From: Chloroflexota bacterium
Lineage (GTDB): Bacteria; Chloroflexota; Dehalococcoidia; DSTF01; RBG-16-68-14
DNA length: 61,902 bases
Direction of reading: 5' to 3'
Assembly (NCBI GenBank): GCA_003228685.1
Contig: QIFC01000030.1
Span: 1 to 61,902 of the forward strand
Below the pieces are notes generated by a model. That model had not been told where the DNA came from. It did no database searches and saw only the letters and a program-made list of their open reading frames with translations. Below, piece after piece: positions 1 to 8,810 of this stretch. The translations under genes and the position numbers were made by a program. The stretch's first letter is position 1; each line of letters starts with the position of its first letter.

Positions 1-970
1 GGCTATTCGACGAGCCCTCGCCGACGATGCACTGCGGCGGGTCTAGGCCGGCGAGCTCTTCACACGTGTCGCTCCAGGTCGGCGGCACGTCTGGGTTCGG
101 CGCCACGCCGCCGTCCGCCACGTCGATGTTGCACTGGAGGTACGAGATGATCTCGTCCGTGCTTGCGTCGTGGTCGTTCTTGACGATGCAGTAGAACAGA
201 CCGGCGTTGATGTTCACACCGTCGAACCCAGGAAGTATGACGAGGAGGTCTGCTACGCCGGCCAGGCTGCCGTCATTCGGCAACTGTAGGAGAGCAGCGG
301 TGCCCGTGGGATGCGACGTCTTTACTCCACGAGCGGTCACGCATACCTCGTTGGGCTCGGGGAGGATCTTGAAGCACTCTGGAGCCGCGCTGTTGTTGTC
401 GTATGTAACTGTCTCAGTGCCTCCCAAAAGCAGCGTTCCAGTTTTCGGATAGGCGGATACGTCTTTTCCCAGACCGAGCAGGAACGGTGGCTGCTGGGCT
501 GCGGATAGGCCCGTCGTGTTGATCACTTTCGCCTTCGCTGCGTATATATCTCCTACCGTACCAATCAAGATTGTTTTGCCTGTGCATTTTGCTGAGTATG
601 TGCCCCCGAAGGGTGGCCCCGGCTCTCCAGGCTTGAGCGTAGCAACAATCAACTCTGAGGTGCTAACACACAGAAAATTAACACCTTTTGTTCCGATAAG
701 GACTGTTGCGATTACCTCGACGCGGTCGTAGGCGAAGGCTGCCTTAATAGGAAATATGGTCCAATCGAACTTTTTGGCAGGGGCTCCTGCGCCTATCGGG
801 GCGACGGAGGCCGATACTTGAGTGTACTCCACTGTCGTGAGGGGACTGGCGTAGGCGGTTCTTCCACCAGTACTCCCTAGCGCGGGAAGGATACCCGCTG
901 CCGCGATGAGCAGAGCCATCGCGGCCAGGCCGGCTCCCAGCCGGAATATTCGTTGCTTTCCAGTATGCAT
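1..970 (-). CDS. Secreted protein of unknown function, 3' end beyond left edge
   Basis: An open minus-strand frame runs from an ATG at 970 to the window edge without a stop (323 codons). A Shine-Dalgarno AAGGAG lies about 11 nt upstream. The N-terminus is a signal peptide: basic MHTGKQR, a hydrophobic stretch at residues 10-32, then a likely cut after TAYA near residue 41. The rest is a beta-rich extracellular-looking sequence with scattered cysteines. Near the edge it contains PPTWSDTCEELAG and PPQC. The RCC1 protein encoded at 8811-12827 carries a matching PPTWEDTCDTLAA...PPEC segment, so the two share a module and this gene may also end in the dockerin-like tail. I do not recognise an enzymatic domain. 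Confidence 0.8.
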   Translation of the reverse strand, partial: MHTGKQRIFRLGAGLAAMALLIAAAGILPALGSTGGRTAYASPLTTVEYTQVSASVAPIGAGAPAKKFDWTIFPIKAAFAYDRVEVIATVLIGTKGVNFLCVSTSELIVATLKPGEPGPPFGGTYSAKCTGKTILIGTVGDIYAAKAKVINTTGLSAAQQPPFLLGLGKDVSAYPKTGTLLLGGTETVTYDNNSAAPECFKILPEPNEVCVTARGVKTSHPTGTAALLQLPNDGSLAGVADLLVILPGFDGVNINAGLFYCIVKNDHDASTDEIISYLQCNIDVADGGVAPNPDVPPTWSDTCEELAGLDPPQCIVGEGSSNS

Positions 971-1036
971 GTTTCTTACTACTCCTTGATTACGGGGAGC
1001 TTGGTTTCGTGTGTCGTTTAGGAACTGATTTGCTAC

Positions 1037-1055
1037 CGGAACCGCTCTGGTTCCG
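1037..1055. promoter_or_regulatory. Inverted repeat upstream of the left-edge secreted gene
   Basis: CGGAACC-GCTCT-GGTTCCG is a perfect 7-bp inverted repeat with a 5-nt centre, about 67 bp upstream of the ATG at 970. It could be an operator or a leader hairpin. The rest of the 971-1446 gap holds no coding region I can support. Confidence 0.3.
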
Positions 1056-1342
1056 CCCTCTCTACAGCCTAGCCTCCTCCTTTCGAACGCGCGGTTGATG
1101 TCTGAATAGGCGAACGCCAGGCTGATCGCAGCGAGTACGGGCCGCGGCACGATGAGCAGCCATATCCAAGCCCATTCCATGCAGTTCGTTGCGGGGAGAA
1201 CGGCACCGCGCGCTTCGATGCCAAATCGGAGCGCAAACCAGTAAGCAGAGTATCTTCCACCGCGACCAATTTGTCAAGGGCCCGTTCTAGCCGTCAGTCC
1301 CATTGGAGGCTCAGGTTCCTGGCCGCACTGGGCCTGTGAACC

Positions 1343-1404
1343 GACCCGCGGGTCACGGGTGACCTGCGGGTCAGCTTAGCAGCAGGTGCCCCCATCGGGG
1401 GGCA
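1343..1404 (-). terminator. Possible hairpin terminator region after the WD40-like lipoprotein
   Basis: Downstream (minus strand) of the gene ending at 1447 lie several hairpins. TGCCCCC-ATCG-GGGGGCA spans 1387-1404. Palindromes GACCCGCGGGTC and TGACCTGCGGGTCA sit at 1343-1354 and 1360-1373. No T-tract follows any of them on the minus strand, so the intrinsic-terminator reading is weak. Confidence 0.3.
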
Positions 1405-1446
1405 GCCCTTCGCGTCTGCTGGCTGTGGTTCTGGCTGACCTGCGCG

Positions 1447-3537
1447 TCAGTGGCCAGCCTGAAATTCGCAGCGCGGGACCACGAAGAGCCGCTGGCTGTC
1501 CGGGGACCACCCCAGCAGGTTTGTGCTACAGACCACGGCGCTCGTGGCCACGAACAAAGATGCGCCGTTCTCTACATCTATGACGTAGACATCGCTGTTC
1601 CCGGAAACGACCGCGATTCTCGACCCATCCGGTGACCAGCGAAGCTGGCTGACGCTGAAGCTCGACTCGAAGCTCGTCAGGAGGCGCTGATCTCCACCTT
1701 CGGCGTTCATGAGCCAGACTTCGGCGGCCGCGTCGTCGACGAGAGCATACGCGATTACCTCTCCGTCCGGTGACCAGGTCGCTTCCGCCGCCATTGCCTC
1801 GGGAGCCAGCAAGGAGACTGCTGGGGTGCCGTCTAGGTCCGCCATGAACGTCTCCCGGGCGATGCCGGTTGAGATCTGATGGATCACTTCGAAGAGTATT
1901 CGCATGCCATCGGAGGACCACTCCAGCGCCGCGATCGAGTCTGATTCGTCGTTAAAGCCCGCAGCGATGGTCGTTACAGCTGTCGTTTCGACATCGACGA
2001 TGTGAAGGTCCGCGCCGCCCTGGAACGGCATGAACGCCAGGGAGCGGCCGTCCGGCGACCATCTCATCGGATCAAAGGTCTCCATGCCGCTAACCTGCCG
2101 CGGCGTTGAGCCGTCGCTGTTGGTTACACGGACGCCACCACCACTAGCGGAGTACGCTATTCGCAGCCCTTCCGAAGACCAGTAGACGTCATCGCCGCCA
2201 GCGTCGCCGCCAGAGCGAGGGTCGTCGGCTACCTTCGTCAACTCGCCTGTGTCAACGTCCATCGTGAACCAGCCCGGAGCATTCTGTCCCTCTTTTCCAA
2301 CGGACACCTGGAAGGCGACCTGTTCGGCGCTGGGTGCAAGTTCGATGGCAGAGTAACCAGGCCCATCATACCCAGCCTCTGTCAAGGAGGCAGGCGTGCG
2401 GACGACCGTGCCGTCGCGCAGGTCGACTGCGTACAGATGCTGGGCGCTTGGCGCACCCTGCACCCACTCCACTTCGCGACCGTCCTCCGACCACGACAAC
2501 TCTCCGAGGTCATCCTGGCCGTACTCGCCCAACGCCGCCAAGCCGGTGCCATCGCGACGGATAGTGTAGACTTGGCCGTCCCGCTTGAATGCGATGCGCT
2601 CGCCGTCCGGCGACCAGCGTGGCCAGAAACCTTCGGTAAGGAAGCGTGTCCCGGCAGGTGATGCGATATCGATCAACATAACGTCCCCGCCGGGAAAGGT
2701 TCCGCCGACTGCGAGAGACCGGCTGTCCGGCGACCACGAGGACTGAACGCCGGACGCGCCCAGTTGTATGGGAGGGCCGCCTGTGGAATCCAGCACGAGA
2801 CCTCCGGCCGCCGCGATCCACGCTCCATCTGGCGACCAACGCGGCAGGTTGGACGGAACCTCCAGCGGCCCCGAGGGCACCTCACCGATCGCCGTGAGTT
2901 CGCTCCCATCGGCTCTGACGGTAAAGAGAGTTCCTGCTGAACCAACAGGGATCTCTCGCGATAGAGAGAGGAAGGAGATCCGTTCGCCGTCCGGCGACCA
3001 GGCAATGGGCGACGAGGCGTCGACGTCTCCGCTGACGTTGACCTGCTCCGAGCCGTCGGCATTCAGGACGTACAGGGTGCCCGGCCTGACGTCGGAAGAC
3101 TCATCGACCGCGAGGACCCCCAGGCGGCTGCCATCGGGCGACCAGACCTCCGGCCACGCCGCCCACACGGAGCCTGGATGATCGAGTAGGATAACCGGCC
3201 TCGGTTCGCCATCGCCCTCCTGGATGAGGAGAGTGCCGTCGCGGACAAGTACGGTGTACCGGCCATTTGGCGAAACAACGTCGGCCACAAAGAGTTGCCG
3301 CTCGCCCGGCTCCAGAGGTGTCTCGGTGATCCGGGAGCCATCGGCGCTGGCGACGATGAGCGTCTCGGACTCCAACACGACCGGGAAGACCGCCGAGATG
3401 TCGGGCGGGGCCGTGGCGGTCGCGGCAGGTGGTTGCGTAGACGTGGCGGAAGCTGGTTGATCGTCGCCATCGCCGCCACAGGCGAGAGCGATGAGGGTAG
3501 CAATGGCGACGAGTGCGAGAATCGTGGCGTTTCGCAT
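1447..3537 (-). CDS. Lipoprotein with WD40-like (PD40) beta-propeller repeats
   Basis: A 696-residue secreted lipoprotein. A hydrophobic N-terminus runs into a lipobox ending ALAC-GGDG, so Cys20 is the likely lipidated residue. A Thr/Pro/Ala linker follows (residues 25-45). The remainder is about a dozen repeats of the WSPDGxRIAF type (TolB/PD40 propeller blades), with variants WSEDG, WSSEG and WSPDS. The number of blades suggests two propellers side by side. It lies 11 bp after the similar lipoprotein at 3549-4805 on the same strand, so the two are probably co-transcribed. Such proteins usually act as extracytoplasmic binding or scaffold proteins; the ligand cannot be read from sequence. Confidence 0.85.
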   Translation of the reverse strand: MRNATILALVAIATLIALACGGDGDDQPASATSTQPPAATATAPPDISAVFPVVLESETLIVASADGSRITETPLEPGERQLFVADVVSPNGRYTVLVRDGTLLIQEGDGEPRPVILLDHPGSVWAAWPEVWSPDGSRLGVLAVDESSDVRPGTLYVLNADGSEQVNVSGDVDASSPIAWSPDGERISFLSLSREIPVGSAGTLFTVRADGSELTAIGEVPSGPLEVPSNLPRWSPDGAWIAAAGGLVLDSTGGPPIQLGASGVQSSWSPDSRSLAVGGTFPGGDVMLIDIASPAGTRFLTEGFWPRWSPDGERIAFKRDGQVYTIRRDGTGLAALGEYGQDDLGELSWSEDGREVEWVQGAPSAQHLYAVDLRDGTVVRTPASLTEAGYDGPGYSAIELAPSAEQVAFQVSVGKEGQNAPGWFTMDVDTGELTKVADDPRSGGDAGGDDVYWSSEGLRIAYSASGGGVRVTNSDGSTPRQVSGMETFDPMRWSPDGRSLAFMPFQGGADLHIVDVETTAVTTIAAGFNDESDSIAALEWSSDGMRILFEVIHQISTGIARETFMADLDGTPAVSLLAPEAMAAEATWSPDGEVIAYALVDDAAAEVWLMNAEGGDQRLLTSFESSFSVSQLRWSPDGSRIAVVSGNSDVYVIDVENGASLFVATSAVVCSTNLLGWSPDSQRLFVVPRCEFQAGH

Positions 3538-3548
3538 GAGCGTCCTCC

Positions 3549-4805
3549 TTATGGTTGCGGCTGCCAGGCTGGTTGGACTCCAGGACCGACATCGATCACG
3601 TCGCGAGTGATCAGATCAAGAATGCGTAATTCTCCTTCCACGTATGCGATGTGGCGGTCGGAAGGAGACCAGGCCGGAGAGTGCGCCGCACCGTCTACCA
3701 GCAGTTCTTCGGAAGAGCCATCCATACTCAGAATATAGAGGCCGGACAGGGCCGCACGCACCCCATCCGTGTCACAGATGCCCGCAGCGAAGGCGACCGC
3801 CAGGGCGCGGCCGTCAGGCGACCAGGCATAGCCCACGGGCCCGCCGTAGATGTCGCCCGCCGCCTGCCGCCGAAGCTCCTCGAATGCGGGCACCGTCACT
3901 TCCTCATCGCCGCCATTGTCGAGGTCCGTTACGCCGAGGAAGTTCGAAGGAGGGCACATGCCGAAGTGGTGCGCACTCCACTGCACGATGCGGTTGCCAT
4001 CGGGCGAGATGCCCGGCGGCGTCAAGTAGCGCAAGTTGGTGCTGAGTTCGAGAGGCTCAATGACGCCGCTCCCGACGGACACGCGGTAGAGGCGACCGTA
4101 CTGGTTCTGGGGGATTGCGCCCGGGTTTACATTTGAGCAGTAGGCTGCGACCACGACAGTCTCACCGTCCGGCGAAAAGACCGGGAGCCCCAAGATGACT
4201 TTCGTGGGAGTCTCAGGCTTTAACGGAGCGCCAGCGCAGAATACCTCGGCGTTAGATTCCAGCGTCATATCCAGCCGGGTAACCTCGCTGCCATCGCGGC
4301 GAAAGACGATAAGCTGGTCATTCACCGGCGCCACGTACAAGGTCCCATCGCGAGACCATGAACCCAGCGGGATGAAGTCAGTCGGACCCACGTCCACGGG
4401 GGCCAAGGCCGGGAGTTGTAGCTCGTGCAGCTCGCCCTCCAGACCGACCAGAAACTGGTCAGGCGGGTCGTCACCCGTGACGACGTACAACTCATCGGGC
4501 GAGACCCAGGAGAACGACTTCACCCCGCTCAGGCCTAGCGAGCGCGCGTCTTCGCCATCAGCGCCGATCAGCCAGATATCGCCGTCGCGGACGAAGGCCA
4601 GCGTTTCCACTGCGGGCTCCGGCGTAGCTGTGGCGGTGGGTGGTGGCGGCGTCGAGGTCGCGGGTAGTGCGGTGAGCGTGAGCGTGAGCGTGGGCGTGGG
4701 CTGGCTCCCACTGTCGCCGTCGCCGCCGCAGGCGCCTGCGATCAGGAGCAGCGGCGCGACGATAGCGGAGCGCACCAAGAACGGGATGGTGGTTCGTGAA
4801 CGCAT
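3549..4805 (-). CDS. Lipoprotein with WD40-like (PD40) repeats
   Basis: The frame is open upstream to 4922. The start at 4805 (MRSRTTIPFLV) is preferred because it has GGAGGAGG about 10 nt upstream and puts a standard lipoprotein signal at the N-terminus, with lipobox LIAGAC-GGDG. The mature protein starts with a low-complexity Thr/Pro linker (TPTLTLTLTALPATSTPPPP) and then about six propeller-like repeats (WSRDG, FSPDG, ISPDG, WSPDG, WSPSD). It is a shorter relative of the downstream lipoprotein at 1447-3537 and probably the first gene of that pair. Exported and membrane-anchored; function unknown. Confidence 0.8.
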   Translation of the reverse strand: MRSRTTIPFLVRSAIVAPLLLIAGACGGDGDSGSQPTPTLTLTLTALPATSTPPPPTATATPEPAVETLAFVRDGDIWLIGADGEDARSLGLSGVKSFSWVSPDELYVVTGDDPPDQFLVGLEGELHELQLPALAPVDVGPTDFIPLGSWSRDGTLYVAPVNDQLIVFRRDGSEVTRLDMTLESNAEVFCAGAPLKPETPTKVILGLPVFSPDGETVVVAAYCSNVNPGAIPQNQYGRLYRVSVGSGVIEPLELSTNLRYLTPPGISPDGNRIVQWSAHHFGMCPPSNFLGVTDLDNGGDEEVTVPAFEELRRQAAGDIYGGPVGYAWSPDGRALAVAFAAGICDTDGVRAALSGLYILSMDGSSEELLVDGAAHSPAWSPSDRHIAYVEGELRILDLITRDVIDVGPGVQPAWQPQP

Positions 4806-4972
4806 GACTGCCGCCTCCTCCGCTGCTCTACAAGCAGCGCACACAAGTTGGCTTCCGCAGGGAGAATGCCGCCAGGCGCTCCGAGGCCAACTCGGAACGC
4901 AATTCAGCAATCGGATTATCAACGATTGACCGCAGGTTTGTCAAGAATAGGTCGTCGACGAGAATAACAGAG

Positions 4973-5009
4973 AGGAGGGCGGCTGACCTTTTGGGTCAGC
5001 CGCCCTCCT
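4973..5009 (-). terminator. Strong hairpin terminator of the penicillin-acylase-family gene
   Basis: A perfect 16-bp stem (left arm 4973-4988, right arm 4994-5009) closes a TTTTG loop 26 bp beyond the stop of the gene ending at 5035. On the minus strand it is followed by a modestly T-rich stretch (TCTCTGTTATTCTC). Confidence 0.75.
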
Positions 5010-5034
5010 GTGGCCGCTTAGTCTCGGCCGATGG

Positions 5035-8000
5035 CTAAAGGCAGCGGTGGTTGAACTGCAGAATCACGCCCAGGATGTCGTTGGCGAGGTCGATCACGCC
5101 GTCCGGTGCGCTCATGTTCCAGACGTTGTCGCCGATCTGCGGCCCGCGGTCGAACTGAACATCGTACTCTGGCTCTGTACCAAGGGGCGCGAAGTGTTGG
5201 ATCACACCCAAGATGTCGTTCGCCAGGTCGATCACGCCGTCCGTCGGCAGCGCCGCGCCCGGCCCAAGCACATCGTAGAAGTCATGCGGGTTGATCGGGT
5301 TGCGGAGGCCACCGAGCGTCTCGTCCTGGCCGGCTTCTTGGCCATTGGTGCAGCCATCAGCGTCCAGGTCCTCATCGCCATCGAGCGTCGTGCTATCGTC
5401 CGTGTCGGGGTCTGTCGGATCGAGGCCGGCAAGGTACTCGCCCAGCAGGCTCAGACCATCGCTATCGAAGTCGTCCTTGGCGCTGGGGCTCGTCGAGTCG
5501 AAGTACCAGCGCTCGTAGCCGTCGGCCACGCCGTCGTTGTCGACGTCGCCGTCGGGGTCAGTCGCCAGGTCCTCCGCGATGTGCAGCATCGGGACGAAGC
5601 GCCACTCCGCCCACGCCTTGTGCAAGCTCGTCATGTGGTAGTCAGGGTTGCCGTCGGTGTCGATGAAGCCGCTTTGGCCGAGCGGGAAGATGAACTCGCC
5701 GCGCACATCCGGCCCCACTTCGACGATCTGCTCCCAGATTCCCCGGTTGCCGAGGCCCGTCGGGTCGAACGTCAGCGTCGAAGGATAGACCGCGGCCAGC
5801 GGATGGACGTACGTGCTGTCCGGCCGCGGGATGTCCGCCGGAATGCCGCCGCCCTGGTCCGTAATCGTCGCGTCCAAGGCGCCGCGCACGACGACGCGCC
5901 AGTCCGTGCCATTGAAGTAGTCACCGCTGTACGCCTGTGCGTAGGCGCCCGCAAGGTCAGCCGCCGCGGAGTCGATCGCATGCTGGACGAGATCAAGGCC
6001 GTTCCCGCCTCCGGGCGCGCCCAGGATCGTACCCGCGTATTCGTCGCCATAGATATCGGACGAGAGCCTGCTAATAAGCGCGTTGAGGAACGTCACCTCG
6101 CCCTCTATTGTCGTCGCGGTCACGGGATCGATGAACCCGCGCCCGAAGAACGGACCCGCGACGTGCGCCTCCAGCGCCGCCAGCACGGTATCGACCGCGG
6201 CGTTGCCGCCGTTCCCCACGCCGTCGACCGCTTCACGCAGGCGCGGGATCAGGTAGCGTCCGAACTTACCTTTGCCGTCCAGCCCAGCCACGTCCTTGTT
6301 GAGCTGGCGCTGCTCGTCGCGCGTCCAGTCGGTGTCGGCCGCCAGTCGCTCCAAGATGAAGATGTCCCGCTGCTGACGGCCAAACAGACGTCCGTCATCG
6401 GCCGTCGCGGCCTTGTTGTTCCAGTTGGCCGTGTATCCCTGCGCTGGGTTGATGGCCTCTTGCATCGCGACGATCTCGTAGATCTCGTAGAGGTCGCCCG
6501 CGGACGGCGTCACGCCCCAGTCCTCTTCGAGCGTCAGGACGTCGTCGGTGTTGCTCGCGATACGGCGCGTCTGCTTGTAGCCAGCGCCAGCCGTGATCGT
6601 AACGATGTACTCGCTCCCTTGTAGCGTGGGGTTGTCGAGGCGGAAGTTAACCGCCGGCGCGGAGTAGTCCGCGCTGGTGAAGTTGGCAGCGTCCGTCAGC
6701 GTATTCGCCGTCGCGCTGTCTAGTACGCCGCTCACGACCACCAGCTCGCTCGGCACGGTGCCGTCCAGTGGCAATCGCGTGTCCGTTGGTGAGACGCCCT
6801 GACGGATGCGAGAGAAGCCACTGGAGTAGTAGCCCGTGTTGCCGGCGCCGGAGCCAAGGTCAGTACCAAAGCCATTGAATGTCTGGTTGTCGGCGGAGAG
6901 GAAGTTGTGCGTGCTGGGAATGAGCCGCGTCGCGGCGCGGATGTCTAGCACGTCCTCAGCACGCTGGTAGAGCGAGAACCCGTACGCCGCCGTCGACTCT
7001 TCCATCCAGAAGACGCGGTCGCGAGACGTCACGACGATGTCGCTGCCGCTCTGCACCGCGATGTACTCAGACGTCGCGTCGGGCGCCGTCGTCCACGCAT
7101 CGCCGCCATCTAGCGTCAGCGTATCGTTCGTGCTGGAGAGGACCGGCCTAATCTGGCCGGCGCCTGTGCCTTCGATGATCGCCACGTGGCCGCCCGCAAA
7201 GGTTCCGGCGGAGAACGCGCCTGTATCGGTGAGCGACGTCAGCGTACCACTCTCGGCGACCCCGCTGGCGTCGCCCTGGAACGACGATACCGTTCGCGAG
7301 CCGCCGTTGCCGCCCCGTTCGTGCGTGCGCCAGACCGTGAGCGCGGTCGACGAACCGTTGGTTGCCTTGATCAACTCCGTCCGCATGCTCATCGGCGCCT
7401 CTGAGCCCTCGTCGTTGTAGCGGATGGCATCGGCGTTTTCGAGCGTGACCTCATCCAGGAAGAAGTCGTTGACCTTAATCTGTGCCGTCGTGCTGGTCCA
7501 CGCGACGCTGTCAGTCTCGCCGATCAGGATCGCCGGCGCGCCGGCGAACACCATGCCGCGCGCTTCGATCCGGTTGCTCGCGCCTTCCGCGCTCCTGATC
7601 TCGACGAAGTGCATGATCGATGGCACCTGAATACCCGTCTGCGGGAAGCCTCCGACCCACGGATTGCCCGTGTCGGAGCGATCGCCATCGATCTGCCAGG
7701 CGTAGCTGCCCATCGCCGGCCAAGCCCCGATCGATCGCGCGAACTCCTCGCGGTGGCCGGTCGGCTCATCGATCGCTAGCGCGTCGTACGCGCTCCCGGG
7801 CAACGTCGAAACCAGCGCCGGAAGGTCCGTTTGCGGGCGGGCTGCCAATGCGCCGCCAAAGCCAGGCGCCGTCGAGTCTGGCACCGTGACCGGCGCCAGC
7901 GGGTCGTTGAGGAAGTTGCGGTCGTCCCAGATCTCGGCGCCTGTCGCGCCAAACTTGTCAAGCAGGCTGTTTAGCTCGTTTAGCCGCGAGACTTCGCCGA

Positions 8001-8640
8001 AGCTTGCGCTCCCAAAGTTGCGGACTTGCAAAATCGCGATCGACATCACCAGCTCGGGCGTGAACTGGGAGCCCGCATTGGGGCGCGTTGGGTCGGCGCC
8101 GCCGGGAGCCAGGTAGAACGGGTCCACCTGGTCGGAGATGTTCGTCGCGTTTCCGAACAAGTCGTCGCTCAATCCTAGCAGTTGAAGCAGCGCGACCTCC
8201 GCCGGTTTCGCCCTGGTTCCCGCGTAGATCTCTTCGATTGTGTCGTTGACACCCTTCGTGTATTCGAGGAGCAATGCCCGCACGTCCGCCGGCATCTTGT
8301 CGAACATGAGGTTGAGTTCAGACGAGGTATAGCCGTCCTCACGCACCTCCACGTCGTCGCCAAAGGTACCCGAGTCCAGCGCGCCGAACGCCTGGAACAG
8401 CGTCCCGCGCCCCACGCGAGACAGGAAGATCAACTGCCCCAGACGGTCCTTGGCTACCTCGCGGCCCACTTGCCGCACGAGTTCTAAGTCTGTGTCCGCG
8501 TAGATGTGTGGCAGGTCGTAGGCCGGCTCGCGGAAGACGACGGCGCTCGTCGCGGCGGTAGCCCTTGGCCCGGCGTCCTGAACGACGGCGGCGACCGCGA
8601 TTACCAGAGTGACCAACAGCAGAAGTGCGTAGCGGATCAT
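5035..8640 (-). CDS. Secreted penicillin acylase family (Ntn-hydrolase) protein with Ca-binding and dockerin-like C-terminus
   Basis: The start at 8640 (MIRYALLLL) is chosen for its GGAGGA site and because it begins a signal peptide; the upstream extension to 8706 is proline-rich and unlikely. The protein is 1201 residues, well above the usual 750-850. The N-terminal part (AYDLPHIYADT..., about residues 35-300) matches the acylase alpha chain. GSYAW places the predicted nucleophile Ser312 at the start of the beta chain, and IDGDRSDTGNPWVGG follows as in the family. The acylase core holds long inserts. The C-terminus has aspartate-rich repeats (DPDGDVDNDGVADG, DFDSDGLS, DEDLDADGCTNG) and then two DGVIDLANDILGVI units ending QFNHRCL. 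Family members cleave amide bonds of beta-lactams, acyl-homoserine lactones or N-acyl peptides; the substrate here is unknown. Terminator at 4973-5009. Confidence 0.87.
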   Translation of the reverse strand: MIRYALLLLVTLVIAVAAVVQDAGPRATAATSAVVFREPAYDLPHIYADTDLELVRQVGREVAKDRLGQLIFLSRVGRGTLFQAFGALDSGTFGDDVEVREDGYTSSELNLMFDKMPADVRALLLEYTKGVNDTIEEIYAGTRAKPAEVALLQLLGLSDDLFGNATNISDQVDPFYLAPGGADPTRPNAGSQFTPELVMSIAILQVRNFGSASFGEVSRLNELNSLLDKFGATGAEIWDDRNFLNDPLAPVTVPDSTAPGFGGALAARPQTDLPALVSTLPGSAYDALAIDEPTGHREEFARSIGAWPAMGSYAWQIDGDRSDTGNPWVGGFPQTGIQVPSIMHFVEIRSAEGASNRIEARGMVFAGAPAILIGETDSVAWTSTTAQIKVNDFFLDEVTLENADAIRYNDEGSEAPMSMRTELIKATNGSSTALTVWRTHERGGNGGSRTVSSFQGDASGVAESGTLTSLTDTGAFSAGTFAGGHVAIIEGTGAGQIRPVLSSTNDTLTLDGGDAWTTAPDATSEYIAVQSGSDIVVTSRDRVFWMEESTAAYGFSLYQRAEDVLDIRAATRLIPSTHNFLSADNQTFNGFGTDLGSGAGNTGYYSSGFSRIRQGVSPTDTRLPLDGTVPSELVVVSGVLDSATANTLTDAANFTSADYSAPAVNFRLDNPTLQGSEYIVTITAGAGYKQTRRIASNTDDVLTLEEDWGVTPSAGDLYEIYEIVAMQEAINPAQGYTANWNNKAATADDGRLFGRQQRDIFILERLAADTDWTRDEQRQLNKDVAGLDGKGKFGRYLIPRLREAVDGVGNGGNAAVDTVLAALEAHVAGPFFGRGFIDPVTATTIEGEVTFLNALISRLSSDIYGDEYAGTILGAPGGGNGLDLVQHAIDSAAADLAGAYAQAYSGDYFNGTDWRVVVRGALDATITDQGGGIPADIPRPDSTYVHPLAAVYPSTLTFDPTGLGNRGIWEQIVEVGPDVRGEFIFPLGQSGFIDTDGNPDYHMTSLHKAWAEWRFVPMLHIAEDLATDPDGDVDNDGVADGYERWYFDSTSPSAKDDFDSDGLSLLGEYLAGLDPTDPDTDDSTTLDGDEDLDADGCTNGQEAGQDETLGGLRNPINPHDFYDVLGPGAALPTDGVIDLANDILGVIQHFAPLGTEPEYDVQFDRGPQIGDNVWNMSAPDGVIDLANDILGVILQFNHRCL

Positions 8641-8743
8641 AGTACATCCTCCGAATGCAGCAGACAGGGCGGGGCTAGGCGGGGGCGTGGGTTCCATTCT
8701 CGGCATCTACGGCCGCGCTGTCAAGCGATCTGCGGCAAGGCAA

Positions 8744-8773
8744 AAAGGAGCGCCCCATTTGGGGCGCTCCTTT
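8744..8773 (-). terminator. Intrinsic terminator of the RCC1-repeat gene
   Basis: A perfect 13-bp stem AAAGGAGCGCCCC / GGGGCGCTCCTTT with a 4-nt loop. On the minus strand the stem runs into TTTTT. It lies 38 bp past the stop of the gene at 8811-12827 and is a textbook rho-independent terminator. Confidence 0.9.
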
Positions 8774-8810
8774 GCGTACTAGATGGTGACCATCGGTCAC
8801 CCAACCGCGT

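Noticed and set aside
1062-1277. Two overlapping small minus-strand frames
   Set aside because: No ribosome site, no signal or domain, and the two frames exclude each other; treated as non-coding.
5047-6624. 525-residue plus-strand frame
   Set aside because: Antisense to the acylase-family gene; Arg/Val-rich and without recognisable domains.
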